Assembly: GCF_042684265.1 (NCBI RefSeq) | Contig: NZ_JBHULB010000016.1 | Span: 247,465-311,464, forward strand | Source of the DNA: Croceitalea marina | GTDB taxonomy: Bacteria; Bacteroidota; Bacteroidia; Flavobacteriales; Flavobacteriaceae | Direction: 5' to 3' | DNA length: 64,000 nucleotides | Part shown: piece after piece, positions 34,303 to 43,342 of the stretch | How the letters are laid out: each line of letters begins with the position of its first letter | Position numbering within the stretch: the stretch's first letter is position 1 | The notes under the pieces: generated by a model | Told to the model about the DNA's origin: nothing | Seen by the model: the letters and a program-made list of their open reading frames with translations, nothing else | The model's database searches: none | Translations under genes and position numbers: made by a program

Positions 34303-34692
34303 ATGTTTTCAAAGAATACCCAAAAATCAGATGTTGCTATTGAACAGCATGAATTGCTAGAAAATGCCCAAAAACGGATAAAACAAAAGAAACGGCTGTT
34401 TTCGCATTTCGTTGTCTTTCTAATCGGTAGTGTCTTTATTGTTTTGATCAATAAGATTTTTAAACAATGGGAAGCCTATGATTGGTATATCTGGGCAATT
34501 TCTTTTTGGGGTTTTCTTTTTGTTATGCACGCATTCAACGTATTTGTTACCCATAAATTTATGGGGGTCGCCTGGGAGAGAAAACAACGAGAAAAACTAG
34601 TAGCCAAGCAAAAGGCCAAAATTGCCGAAATACAAAAAGAAATAGAATCGGATTTCCCATTATCCAATTTCAATAAAAAAAAAGAAGATTGA
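34303..34692 (+). CDS. 2TM domain membrane protein
   Basis: A 129-residue protein with a basic cytoplasmic N-terminus (ENAQKRIKQKKRLFSH), two membrane helices (about 36-51 and 63-83) joined by a short loop (KIFKQWEAYDW), and a basic coiled-coil tail (ERKQREKLVAKQKAKIAEIQKEIE). This is the 2TM family common in flavobacteria, of unknown function. A TATCTTTG element at 34276-34283 fits the -7 promoter consensus. Its stop codon overlaps the TTG start of folA, so the two genes are probably translated from one message. Confidence 0.9.
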   Translation: MFSKNTQKSDVAIEQHELLENAQKRIKQKKRLFSHFVVFLIGSVFIVLINKIFKQWEAYDWYIWAISFWGFLFVMHAFNVFVTHKFMGVAWERKQREKLVAKQKAKIAEIQKEIESDFPLSNFNKKKED

Positions 34693-35183
34693 ACAAACTT
34701 ATTATTATTGCTGCTGCTGCTGAAAACAATGCATTGGGTATAAATAACGACTTACCTTGGCATTTGCCAGATGATTTTAAGAGGTTCAAAGCCCTAACCA
34801 CAGGGCACAAAATTATTATGGGTAGAAAAACTTTAGAAAGTTTTCCTAGGGCCCTGCCTAATAGAGAACATATTGTAATTACAAGATCAAAAGAGTACAA
34901 GCCAAAGTTTGAATGTACAGTGGTGAATTCAATAGCATCGGCAATTGCGCTCACCTCAGAAGATGACCAGGCCTTTATTATAGGTGGAGGCGAAATCTAT
35001 AGCCAAGCACTGAAATATGCCACCCATATCGAACTAACAAGAGTTCATGCCGAGGTTGAAGCCGATACTTTCTTTCCAGAAATTAATCTTGATGAATGGG
35101 TTTTAGCGAAAGAGGAGTATCATGCCCAAGATGAACGGCATAAATATGGTTTTACCTACCTAAGCTATAAAAAAAGAAGTTAA
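34689..35183 (+). CDS. folA: Dihydrofolate reductase
   Basis: A 164-residue DHFR that reduces dihydrofolate with NADPH. Diagnostic segments are NNALGINNDLPWHLPDDFKRFK, GHKIIMGRKTLESF, and the NADPH-binding AFIIGGGEIYSQAL. The start is TTG at 34689, inside the stop codon of the 2TM gene; the next in-frame ATG would remove the first active-site strand. Its end overlaps the end of the convergent murI gene by 4 bases. Thymidylate synthase, which creates the need for this enzyme, is at 21.7 kb. Confidence 0.97.
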   Translation: MNKLIIIAAAAENNALGINNDLPWHLPDDFKRFKALTTGHKIIMGRKTLESFPRALPNREHIVITRSKEYKPKFECTVVNSIASAIALTSEDDQAFIIGGGEIYSQALKYATHIELTRVHAEVEADTFFPEINLDEWVLAKEEYHAQDERHKYGFTYLSYKKRS

Positions 35184-35962
35184 AAATCTAGGTAACTCAC
35201 TTCTACACCACTATTATTTATAAGTTCTTTCAATACTGCTGGATTCGTATTGGAATAAAAAATGTTCTTAGGTGCCAATGTTGAATCATTATTGAGCAAA
35301 TCATTTTTTTTTAAGATAGATTTGGTTTGTTGGGCCACTGCCAGCCCAGAATCAACTATCTTGACATTGTTTGGCAAAATTTCTTTTAAGGCCGGAATCA
35401 GGTATGGATAGTGCGTACAGCCTAACACCAAACAATCTATCCCCTCTTTCAGCATTGGTCTTAGAAACTGTTCTAATAAGTTTCTCACCTCATTTGATTT
35501 TGCAAGTCCCGACTCAATTAATTTTACTAATCCCGTTCCCTCTTGTTCAAAGACTTTTATACCTGACGCATATAACTTAGAGGTACTGTTGAACAAAGCA
35601 CTTGACAAGGTACCTTTAGTGGCAAGAACGCCAACCTTTTTGGTCTGGGTCTGAAGCGCAGCTGGTTTTATAGCGGGTTCTATACCTATAAATGGTACAG
35701 TGTAGGTTTTTCTAAGTTGAGTAATCGCATTGGTGGTTGCCGTATTACAGGCCACTACAATTAGTTTACACTTTTTACTCAATAAAAGTTCTGTGTTTTT
35801 TATACAGAGTTGAAGAATTTTCTCTTCTGATTTTTCGCCGTAAGGCGCATTATTACTGTCCGCCAAATAAATCGTGCTTTCATTGGGCATAAGGGCGTGT
35901 AGCTCTTTCCAAATAGAAGTACCGCCTACGCCAGAATCAAAAATACCTATTGGGTTTTGCAT
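35180..35962 (-). CDS. murI: Glutamate racemase
   Basis: A 260-residue cofactor-independent racemase that makes D-glutamate for peptidoglycan. The catalytic residues are in place: Asp-Ser in IGIFDSGVGGTS, Cys in VVACNTATTNA, and the second Cys in LVLGCTHYPYL. The frame extends 8 codons farther to an ATG at 35986, inside the ompH terminator. MQNPIGIFDSG at 35962 is the family-typical start. It is the last gene of the minus-strand envelope cluster and is separated from ompH by that terminator. Confidence 0.97.
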   Translation of the reverse strand: MQNPIGIFDSGVGGTSIWKELHALMPNESTIYLADSNNAPYGEKSEEKILQLCIKNTELLLSKKCKLIVVACNTATTNAITQLRKTYTVPFIGIEPAIKPAALQTQTKKVGVLATKGTLSSALFNSTSKLYASGIKVFEQEGTGLVKLIESGLAKSNEVRNLLEQFLRPMLKEGIDCLVLGCTHYPYLIPALKEILPNNVKIVDSGLAVAQQTKSILKKNDLLNNDSTLAPKNIFYSNTNPAVLKELINNSGVEVSYLDF

Positions 35963-35980
35963 TATACTCAAAAATAAAAA

Positions 35981-36010
35981 AACCACCTTGATTCAATCAT
36001 CAAGATGGTT
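35981..36010 (-). terminator. Rho-independent terminator after ompH
   Basis: AACCACCTTGAT (35981-35992) pairs with ATCAAGATGGTT (35999-36010), one mismatch. The A-rich left flank gives a T-rich run on the minus strand, 23 bases past the ompH stop. Confidence 0.85.
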
Positions 36011-36032
36011 TTATTTTATTTGGTTCTAAAAC

Positions 36033-36542
36033 TTAGAATCCTAATTCTTGCTTTACTTCTGGCAACAAGTCTTTTCCTTTAGAAACGATAAGGCTCAAAC
36101 CTGGGCTAGCATCAATTACATAATCATAACCTAAAGCCGCTGCAACTTTATCAATCGCATTCTTTGCTTTATCAGAAATAGGAGCAAATAATTCTTGCTG
36201 CTTCTTTTGCATTTCTTGCATTGCTTGTTGCTCTGCTTGCTTTATGTTCTTATCATAACCTTGAAGCTCTATCGCACGCTTTTCATTTTCTTCAGCAGAT
36301 TTTGAAGCAGCCTCGTTTTGATACTGCGTATACTTGTTCTGCATTTCTTTCATCGAACCTTCTAAATCAGCTCTATATGTCTCTTGTAATTTCTTTAGTT
36401 CAGCCTGTGCAGCAATCATTTCAGGCATTTCAGACAATAGTTGTTGCACATTAATATGGGCAACTTTACTTTGTGCGTTTACAAACCCTGTAGCTGCAAC
36501 AAAAAATACTAGTGCTACAACAATCTTCTTAACATTTTTCAT
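36033..36542 (-). CDS. OmpH/Skp-family periplasmic chaperone
   Basis: A 169-residue Skp-like protein. The signal peptide is MKNVKKIVVALVFFVAATGFVNAQ, then VAHINVQQLLSEMPEM, a long coiled coil (about 50-125, rich in Gln, Glu and Lys), and a closing segment YDYVIDASPGLSLIVSKG. Skp homologs carry unfolded outer-membrane proteins across the periplasm to BamA, whose gene is two genes upstream. The frame extends 8 codons to an earlier ATG at 36566, but the signal peptide starts best at 36542. Confidence 0.94.
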   Translation of the reverse strand: MKNVKKIVVALVFFVAATGFVNAQSKVAHINVQQLLSEMPEMIAAQAELKKLQETYRADLEGSMKEMQNKYTQYQNEAASKSAEENEKRAIELQGYDKNIKQAEQQAMQEMQKKQQELFAPISDKAKNAIDKVAAALGYDYVIDASPGLSLIVSKGKDLLPEVKQELGF

Positions 36543-36588
36543 AATTCTGAGTAACTTTAATTTCAAGTGTTAATTTTAATATTAGTGT

Positions 36589-37422
36589 TTAATCTTTAGA
36601 TTCACTCTTTGAATCTTCTTCTTTATTATCGTTTTCTTCCTTTGCTTTACGCTTGGCTTCCCTTTCTTCCAATAATTTTTTTCTTCGCTCTTCGTATGCC
36701 TTCTTGCGTTGTTCTCTAAGTTTTAATTGCTCTGCCTTTTTTGCCTCAAAAGCCTTTGCCCTTGATTCTTTGGTGTTTTCAGCTTTTTCTTGTCTCGCTT
36801 TTAAAGCATCACTAATCTCTTCATTCTCCTCTGCTTCCTGCGCTTCAAACTCTTTTAATCTGCTATTAAGCTTCTGTTTTTTCTTTGATCCGCTTATTTT
36901 TCGTGTTCTTCCTATCTCCCTTAAAACTAAATCACTAACATCGTGTCTTTTTTGGGAATACAACATTACGACATCCGCTGATTTATCAAAAATAAAATCA
37001 TACTTTTTGTTAGCACCAATTTTTTGAACCTCATTAAAAACTTGATCCTGTATTGGCTGAATCAATAATTGCTTCTGCAAGACTAAATCGCCTTGCGGCC
37101 CGAAACGGTCTTGCTGATAATCCAAAAGTTCAGTCTCTAAAATCTGAATCTCTTCTTCACGTTCGGCAATCAACTCGTCGGTTAATAGCACTTTTTCTGC
37201 CATTAAATCTTTCTTCATCTGTTCAACCGTACTTTGTTTGAGTTCAATTTCTTGCTTCCACTTTTGTGCTTTTGCATTTAATTGGGCCGTAGCATCACGA
37301 TATTCTTCAACGTTTTCCAAAATGTATTCCATATCTACATATCCTATGCGAACCCCTCTTTGAGAAAATCCGTAAAAAGAACATAAAGTGATAGTTATGA
37401 AAAAAAGAACTTTTAACTTCAT
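36589..37422 (-). CDS. OmpH/Skp-family protein with long charged tail
   Basis: A 277-residue relative of the downstream ompH product. It has a signal peptide (MKLKVLFFITITLCSFYGFSQ), IGYVDMEYILENVEEYRDA, a central coiled coil (about 40-110), and the conserved KYDFIFDKSADVVMLYS. Unlike ordinary Skp (about 160 residues) it has a further C-terminal tail of about 100 residues rich in Lys, Glu and Arg (KRKAKEENDNKEEDSKSESKD at the end), probably a second coiled coil. It lies between bamA and ompH, consistent with outer-membrane protein assembly. Confidence 0.93.
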   Translation of the reverse strand: MKLKVLFFITITLCSFYGFSQRGVRIGYVDMEYILENVEEYRDATAQLNAKAQKWKQEIELKQSTVEQMKKDLMAEKVLLTDELIAEREEEIQILETELLDYQQDRFGPQGDLVLQKQLLIQPIQDQVFNEVQKIGANKKYDFIFDKSADVVMLYSQKRHDVSDLVLREIGRTRKISGSKKKQKLNSRLKEFEAQEAEENEEISDALKARQEKAENTKESRAKAFEAKKAEQLKLREQRKKAYEERRKKLLEEREAKRKAKEENDNKEEDSKSESKD

Positions 37423-37522
37423 TTTTACTTCCGCTATTTACATAGAAAATATCGTGCCAAAATAACTAAATAATTTAAAATGAGATAATTAACTCTTTGT
37501 AATTTGACTTATTTTCTTTAGG

Positions 37523-40168
37523 TTAAAACTGTTGACCTATAATGAAGTGTGTTTGCCAACCACTTGGACCAATTGACCCAGGTCTTGCATCGGAATCAAA
37601 TCCGTAGCCAAAGTCAATGCCCAAGAGACCAAATGCCGGCATAAAAATACGCAGCCCCACTCCAGCAGATCTCTTTAACTCAAACGGATTAAACTCATTA
37701 AAATTGTCAAAAGAATTACCCGCTTCTAAAAATGAAAGCGCGTATATAGATGCAGAAGGTTTTAAGGTTAAGGGGTAGCGTAACTCTAATGAGAATTTAT
37801 TGTAAATAGTACCACCGTCTTGCTCTTGTCTACCAGTAATCGGGTTATTGCTAAAAGAAGTAAGTGAACTGTTTTCGTAACCTCTTAATTGTACTACATC
37901 TCGACCATCTAAGGTAAAGTTTCCTAGCCCATCACCACCAACAAAGAACCGCTCAAATGGCACATCACCAATGTCATTGTTATAGTTTCCTAAGAATCCA
38001 AATTCTGCATTGGTTCTAAGCACCAACTTGCCCGCTAAGCGCGTATACCAATCGCCCTTAAACTTAATCTTGTAATATTCTAACCACTTGAAACGCTCTT
38101 CTTCTATTTCTTGCAGCTCGTTGGTCTCTGCTGTAGTTAACGGGGTTCCATCATTTGCAGATGCGGTAATTTCATCACTACGTACTTTTAGACTTTTAAA
38201 ATCTTTTCCGCTTATTAAAGAATAAGGAGGTGTAAACTTAGCTGTAATCTCAAAATTAGAACCTGTAAGAGGAAATATTCTACTTGGTCCCTGAGAACTT
38301 CTTGAAAGTCCAAAAGTATAGGCCAATGAGTTCGATGTTCCGTTACCAAAATTGAACAAACCAATATTGTAATTTTTAAAGTCATACAACTGGTATCCCA
38401 AAGAATGTGAAATCGTAAAGAAATCATCTGGCCATTGTACTCTTTTAGCCAAACCTGCCGTAACACCTGTGATAGAAAACCCACGGTCTTTATCAACATC
38501 TATTTGTCCTTGATTGGTAAATTGAGAAGAAAACTGTTGCGTTCTAGAAAAAGACAGGTTAAAACGTACTGGCTTTCTACCGCCCAACCAAGGTTCTGCA
38601 AAGTTTAAGCTATATACCCTAAACGTTCTACTCGCCTGAAGTCGAAGTGCAAAAGTCTGACCATCACCCATAGGAACCGGTTTATACGACTCTCCATTAA
38701 AGATATTCTGTAGCGAAAAATTACTGAATGAAAGCCCTAAGGTGCCAATAAAGCCACCCCCACCATAACCGCCTTGTAACTCTATTTGGCTAGAGCCAGA
38801 TTCCACCAAACTATACTTGATATCAACCGTACCAGCATTTGGATCTGGGTTCTCAACATCGGGCACAATCTGTTCTGCATCAAAAAAGCCTAACTGACCT
38901 AATTCGCGAACACTTCTTACAATATTATCTTTGCTGTATTTTTGGCCTGGCCTTGTACGTAGTTCCCTAAAGATTACATGGTCGTTGGTCTTGTCATTAC
39001 CAACAACTGTCACGTGGTTAAGAAAAGTCTCTTTACCTTCTATAATTCTGATTTCAAAATCGATGGTGTCGTTTACCGCCGAAATTTCAACCGGATTGAT
39101 CTGTGAGAATAAATATCCGTTATTTTGATATTGATTTGTGATATCGACCGCGTCTGGTTTAGAATTATCAGCAATACGTTCTTTTAATAAAACCCCATTA
39201 TAAGTATCACCTTTTTTGATACCTAAAACTTGACTTAGCTGGCGATCTGTGTAAACCGAATTACCTACAAAATCAATATTACCGAAGTAATATTTATTAC
39301 CTTCTTCGACTTTAATCTTTAGGGCGATATTATTCTCATCAACCTTAATAAAGGTATCCGATAACACTCGCGCGTCTCGATATCCTTTTTCAGCATAGGC
39401 ATCTACAACGTTTTTAAGTCCTTCCTTAAATTCGTCTTCCATATATTTCGACCTTTGCCAAAATGCACCTAACTTCTTTTTTCTGATTTTTGCCTTTCCG
39501 AGAGCTTTTCGTAGTCGCTTGTCTTTTACCTTCTCATTTCCCTCAAAAACAATACTTTTAATCTTAACCTTATCCCCCTTTTTCACGTTGACTACCATAC
39601 TCTCCGTATTGGTACCAGTAGTGTCTTTGGCCGTGGCAATGTTCACTTTTGCATTTAGAAAACCTTGCTTTTTATATTTATTTTCTAAATAACCTTTGGT
39701 GTTGGCGATAAGACTTTCTGTTATTTTCTTACCTTTCTTAAGGTCTGTATCATCGATAATCTCGTCTACTTTTCGTTTTTTAACACCATAGACGGTAACT
39801 TTTGATAAAGTAGGCCTTTCTAAAATATTAAGTTCTAGAAATATTTTATCGCCTTCTACCCTAGTTTGGTACATAGAGACATCACTAAAAAGCTCTAAAC
39901 CCCATAATTTTTTAATAACTGCGCTAATCTCTTCTCCGGGAATCGTAATTGGCTGTCCAATTCTAAGGCCTGTGTAGGTCTTGACCGTTTGCTCATTATA
40001 ACTCTGAAGACCTGTAACTTCTAATCCACCAAGAATATACTTTTTACCATCTTCATAAGAAGTTTGGGCGAAAGTTACTGTGGTGGTTAAAAAAAGGAGG
40101 AGTAATAATTTGTTATACGAAGTGCTTTTGATTATTCTTTCAATTGAGTTGTTCGCTAGTCTTTCCAA
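37523..40168 (-). CDS. bamA: Outer membrane protein assembly factor BamA
   Basis: An 881-residue Omp85 protein, the core of the machinery that inserts beta-barrels into the outer membrane. The signal peptide ends at about TFAQ (residue 36). POTRA repeats fill about 45-450 (for example LGGLEVTGLQSYNEQTVKTYTGL and VKIKSIVFEGNEKV). The barrel (about 460-881) has the conserved YENSSLTSFSNNPITG region and ends on GWQTHFIIGQQF with a C-terminal aromatic residue. The ATG overlaps the end of uppS by 29 bases. The order uppS-bamA-ompH-ompH is the usual flavobacterial arrangement. Confidence 0.97.
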   Translation of the reverse strand: MERLANNSIERIIKSTSYNKLLLLLFLTTTVTFAQTSYEDGKKYILGGLEVTGLQSYNEQTVKTYTGLRIGQPITIPGEEISAVIKKLWGLELFSDVSMYQTRVEGDKIFLELNILERPTLSKVTVYGVKKRKVDEIIDDTDLKKGKKITESLIANTKGYLENKYKKQGFLNAKVNIATAKDTTGTNTESMVVNVKKGDKVKIKSIVFEGNEKVKDKRLRKALGKAKIRKKKLGAFWQRSKYMEDEFKEGLKNVVDAYAEKGYRDARVLSDTFIKVDENNIALKIKVEEGNKYYFGNIDFVGNSVYTDRQLSQVLGIKKGDTYNGVLLKERIADNSKPDAVDITNQYQNNGYLFSQINPVEISAVNDTIDFEIRIIEGKETFLNHVTVVGNDKTNDHVIFRELRTRPGQKYSKDNIVRSVRELGQLGFFDAEQIVPDVENPDPNAGTVDIKYSLVESGSSQIELQGGYGGGGFIGTLGLSFSNFSLQNIFNGESYKPVPMGDGQTFALRLQASRTFRVYSLNFAEPWLGGRKPVRFNLSFSRTQQFSSQFTNQGQIDVDKDRGFSITGVTAGLAKRVQWPDDFFTISHSLGYQLYDFKNYNIGLFNFGNGTSNSLAYTFGLSRSSQGPSRIFPLTGSNFEITAKFTPPYSLISGKDFKSLKVRSDEITASANDGTPLTTAETNELQEIEEERFKWLEYYKIKFKGDWYTRLAGKLVLRTNAEFGFLGNYNNDIGDVPFERFFVGGDGLGNFTLDGRDVVQLRGYENSSLTSFSNNPITGRQEQDGGTIYNKFSLELRYPLTLKPSASIYALSFLEAGNSFDNFNEFNPFELKRSAGVGLRIFMPAFGLLGIDFGYGFDSDARPGSIGPSGWQTHFIIGQQF

Positions 40169-40892
40169 ATCTTCTTTCTCTATTTTGGTAGTTCATTATT
40201 GCATCTACCAAATGATGTTCACTAAAATCGGGCCAAAATACGTCAATAAAATATAATTCGGCATATGCAATTTGCCAAAGTAAAAAATTACTTATTCTAT
40301 GCTCTCCACTTGTACGAATAAGCAGGTCTACATCTGGCAAATCATGCGTGTAAAGATGAGTATTAATAATCGTTTCATCAATATTTTCAGGAGAAATTAT
40401 ATTATTTTTAACTTTGATACTTATAGCTTTTATCGCTGTTTTCAGCTCTTCACGAGACCCATAACTTAAAGCTAAGGTCAAGGTCATACCAGTATTGTTT
40501 TTTGTTTTTGAAATAACTTCTTTCAGCTCATCATGGGCTTTTTTAGGCAACGAATCGATGTTTCCTATCGCATTTAATCGAATATTATTCTTGTTCAGGG
40601 TTTTTAATTCTTTCCGTAAAGAAGACACCAAAAGCTTCATCAAAGTCTGAACCTCGACCTTAGGTCTATTCCAATTCTCGGTAGAAAATGCATAAAGTGT
40701 TAGAAAATCAATTTTAATCTTGGCACAGTTTTCAACGGTCTGCCGTACGGCTTCAACACCATTTTGGTGGCCGAACACCCGCAACTTGCCTCGTTGCTTG
40801 GCCCAACGACCGTTGCCATCCATAATAACGGCAATGTGTTTGGGTAGTTTTTCTTGATTTAAATCGGCTAAAGAATTCGTTTTATTACTCAA
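40140..40892 (-). CDS. uppS: Undecaprenyl diphosphate synthase (isoprenyl transferase)
   Basis: A 250-residue cis-prenyltransferase making the undecaprenyl carrier for cell-wall and surface polymers. The motifs KHIAVIMDGNGRWAKQRG, LTLYAFSTENWNRPKVEV and DLLIRTSGEHRISNFLLWQ are intact. The frame is open to an ATG at 40961, but that would place 23 unlike residues (MTGMSFLVSHLL) inside the DUF6089 gene. TTG at 40892, overlapping the TAA stop of that gene, gives the normal length and coupling, so I choose it. bamA follows with a 29-base overlap. Confidence 0.96.
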   Translation of the reverse strand: MSNKTNSLADLNQEKLPKHIAVIMDGNGRWAKQRGKLRVFGHQNGVEAVRQTVENCAKIKIDFLTLYAFSTENWNRPKVEVQTLMKLLVSSLRKELKTLNKNNIRLNAIGNIDSLPKKAHDELKEVISKTKNNTGMTLTLALSYGSREELKTAIKAISIKVKNNIISPENIDETIINTHLYTHDLPDVDLLIRTSGEHRISNFLLWQIAYAELYFIDVFWPDFSEHHLVDAIMNYQNRERRFGKTSEQLN

Positions 40893-41568
40893 AACAATCT
40901 TGACATGGTTTGCGCCCAAAGGTATAAGTAAATGTGATACCAGAAAAGACATACCAGTCATCGCTTAAAATATTTCCGAATCGAAGCTGCTCAAAATTTG
41001 AACCTTCTGGGTTACTGGCGTCTAAATTATCCGTGAAAGTGTACCGTGCCCCTACTTCAGCGCCAATGATAAAAAACTGACTTATTCTATATTTGGCGCC
41101 AACAGTCATTGGTATTGCAAAACTTCCATCCTTTTGATTTAAATTTTGAACTTGAAGCGCATCTATATAATTAAAGTCATATCTAAAATAGGTGAAGCCG
41201 GTATAGAGGTAAGGCGTAAAAGCTGGACCTAACTTATGTAGGTTATATTCAACAAAGTTAAATTCAAGTCCTGCTGAGAACTCGGTCACAGCATTATCTA
41301 CTGCATATGCTCTTTGCACTCTTGACGCTAAATTAGATTTTGTATCGTCAGCAGTAAAAGAACCTCTTATCACACTTGCACGCCATGCGTATCTTTTGCT
41401 TTTGTTCCATTTAAATAGCGCTCCATAAGATAAACCAGAAGGTAGAATGTAATTAGTCCTTCCTACATCACCAATCATATTGGCACCACCGGCAAAAATA
41501 CCTATCTCATAGGTTTGTGCACTCAAGGTTCCAACAGCAAACAAAAAGACCAAAAAAAACACTCTCAT
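40885..41568 (-). CDS. DUF6089 family outer membrane protein
   Basis: A 227-residue exported protein with a signal peptide (MRVFFLVFLFAVGTLSAQ), EIGIFAGGANMIGDVGRTN next to it, and alternating strands typical of an eight-stranded small barrel (GLEFNFVEYN, YLYTGFTYFRYDFN, WYVFSGITFTYTFG). It ends in GRKPCQDCFE, with two closely spaced Cys. DUF6089 proteins are a regular member of the flavobacterial nadK-uppS-bamA cluster; their role is unknown. Its stop overlaps the presumed TTG start of uppS. Confidence 0.92.
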   Translation of the reverse strand: MRVFFLVFLFAVGTLSAQTYEIGIFAGGANMIGDVGRTNYILPSGLSYGALFKWNKSKRYAWRASVIRGSFTADDTKSNLASRVQRAYAVDNAVTEFSAGLEFNFVEYNLHKLGPAFTPYLYTGFTYFRYDFNYIDALQVQNLNQKDGSFAIPMTVGAKYRISQFFIIGAEVGARYTFTDNLDASNPEGSNFEQLRFGNILSDDWYVFSGITFTYTFGRKPCQDCFE

Positions 41569-41679
41569 AGAAAAACAAAAGTTATTGTCATAACGAGTAG
41601 TAACAAGGAGACTTGCATCACCGCCATATAATGTTCTCTTTTAAAACTGTTTTTGTGCTTTTTTATTGTAGCTGAAAGG

Positions 41680-42561
41680 TCAATTGCGCTTGTCTTCGCC
41701 CCAAAGTAATTTATTACGCAATGTTTTTAGAAAACTTTCAGATTTATATTCTATCATTTTAATTGTAAAGTCCGATTTTTTGACAACAATTTCCTTTTCG
41801 TTGGGGATGGTGGCTATACGTGAATCTAGCGAAACCAAATGGTTTTCTTCACGGCCATACACTTTTAACCTAATCTCCGTATCATCTGGTATTACAAAAG
41901 GCCTTGCATTTAAATTGTGTGGAGCTATTGGGGTTAAAACCAAAGATTTTGTTGACGGGGCAATAACCGGGCCGCCACAGCTCAAAGAATATCCTGTTGA
42001 TCCAGTTGGTGTAGAAACAATAAGACCATCTGCCCAATATGATGTTAAGTACTCACCATTTAAATACGTTTCAACAGTAATCATCGAGGTCGTATCTTTT
42101 CTGCTGATAGTTATTTCATTTAAGGCGAAATTGAGTTCTCCAAATTCTTCAACATCGTGGTCTAGACGAATTTCTACCAATCCCCTTTCTTCAATGGTAA
42201 AACTACCGGCAACAAATTCTGTCACCACCTTTCTAACGTCTTCTTTCTTAAAAGTAGAAAGAAAACCCAAACGCCCTGTGTTTACACCAACAATAGGGAT
42301 ATCTAAATCTCGAACATAAGTTACCGCCCTGAGCATAGTGCCATCACCACCAAAACTTACGAACATATCGAAAGAACTGTCCAAGCCTTGCTCTTGTGTA
42401 AAGGTCTTTGTTCCTTTAAGGGTAAAGTTTTGTGAAATAAATTCGGCAAAATCAGATTCTATGGCAATTTTGGCATTTACCTTTTCAAGTTCATCCAACA
42501 ATTGGCCAACACATGTAATATCATTCCCAATAAAAGACTGACCGTAAATAGCAACTTTCAT
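41680..42561 (-). CDS. nadK: NAD kinase
   Basis: A 293-residue ATP-NAD kinase that makes NADP. The diagnostic motif GGDGT is in FVSFGGDGTMLRAVT (about residues 67-81), followed by GVNTGRLGFLSTF and the C-terminal STPTGSTGYSLSCGGP. The Asp and Gly residues for phosphate transfer are all present. It sits between the CBS-domain gene (36 bases upstream) and the DUF6089 gene, in the same orientation as the uppS-bamA group. Confidence 0.97.
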   Translation of the reverse strand: MKVAIYGQSFIGNDITCVGQLLDELEKVNAKIAIESDFAEFISQNFTLKGTKTFTQEQGLDSSFDMFVSFGGDGTMLRAVTYVRDLDIPIVGVNTGRLGFLSTFKKEDVRKVVTEFVAGSFTIEERGLVEIRLDHDVEEFGELNFALNEITISRKDTTSMITVETYLNGEYLTSYWADGLIVSTPTGSTGYSLSCGGPVIAPSTKSLVLTPIAPHNLNARPFVIPDDTEIRLKVYGREENHLVSLDSRIATIPNEKEIVVKKSDFTIKMIEYKSESFLKTLRNKLLWGEDKRN

Positions 42562-42597
42562 TTGTTTTTTTTTGGAAATTAAGGGGTTAACATTGTG

Positions 42598-43254
42598 CTA
42601 AACATTAAGGTATTTATCCAAATAAGCGGAACGCTTTTTCAAATCTTCTAAAAATTGATCATCGCTATTGCCAAAAAGAATATTGTAGTTATATCTTCTA
42701 AAAGTTTGCGAAACTTCATTTAAACTAGAAGAACTAATTTTTAGGGTCACTTGAACAACATCATTTTTATTATCGGTGATAAAAGCACCTAGAACCTTGG
42801 CATTATTCGATTCAACTATTTGCCCAATTTCACTCATGGAATAATCCTTTAGGCCTTTTTCAACAACAAGTATGCCTCCCGGCTCAGTGAAGAATGGGGT
42901 ATCAATAAACACGCCTACTACATCTGTTAAATCATAGTAACCTAGAATATGTTTATCCTTATCGAGAACGGGCATGATATTCGCCTCATTTCTTGCAAAA
43001 ATTTCAAGAACATCTAACCAAGAGGTTTCATTAGTAACCGAAAAGTGCTCAAAGTTATGGCGATACTCTTCAATTTTTTTTTCAGATTCAAAGCACGCTA
43101 AATCATTTTCAGGTAATACGCCGATAAAAATATTGTTTTCGGTAATAGCTACATGAGAGCATGTAGTTTGGTCAAAAAAGGCAATAACCTCTTTCATAAG
43201 CTCCGATACTTCGAATACCGGTAAATTATCCAACAATTGACTTTGTAGCTCCAT
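42598..43254 (-). CDS. CBS domain protein
   Basis: A 218-residue cytoplasmic protein with a CBS pair (about 10-130; VFEVSELMKEVIAFFDQTTCSHVAI and IMPVLDKDKHILGYYDLTDV) followed by an ACT-like region (VEKGLKDYSMSEIGQIVESNN). CBS pairs bind adenine nucleotides, but the regulated process is unknown. The open frame reaches 43437, but the extra 61 codons overlap pdxJ on the other strand and lack family character. MELQSQLLDNLPVFE at 43254 is the natural start. It is divergent from pdxJ and directly upstream of nadK. Confidence 0.92.
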   Translation of the reverse strand: MELQSQLLDNLPVFEVSELMKEVIAFFDQTTCSHVAITENNIFIGVLPENDLACFESEKKIEEYRHNFEHFSVTNETSWLDVLEIFARNEANIMPVLDKDKHILGYYDLTDVVGVFIDTPFFTEPGGILVVEKGLKDYSMSEIGQIVESNNAKVLGAFITDNKNDVVQVTLKISSSSLNEVSQTFRRYNYNILFGNSDDQFLEDLKKRSAYLDKYLNV

Positions 43255-43342
43255 ACCTTTAAATCTTGTGCAAAATACTAATTTTAAACTGCAAAAGGTG
43301 TGCCCAATTTGTATTTTTGTACCTATAAAAACTATAGCCTTT

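Noticed and set aside
41684..42319. 211-codon plus-strand frame over nadK
   Set aside because: It lies antisense to a clear NAD kinase with all motifs, and its translation resembles no family I know.
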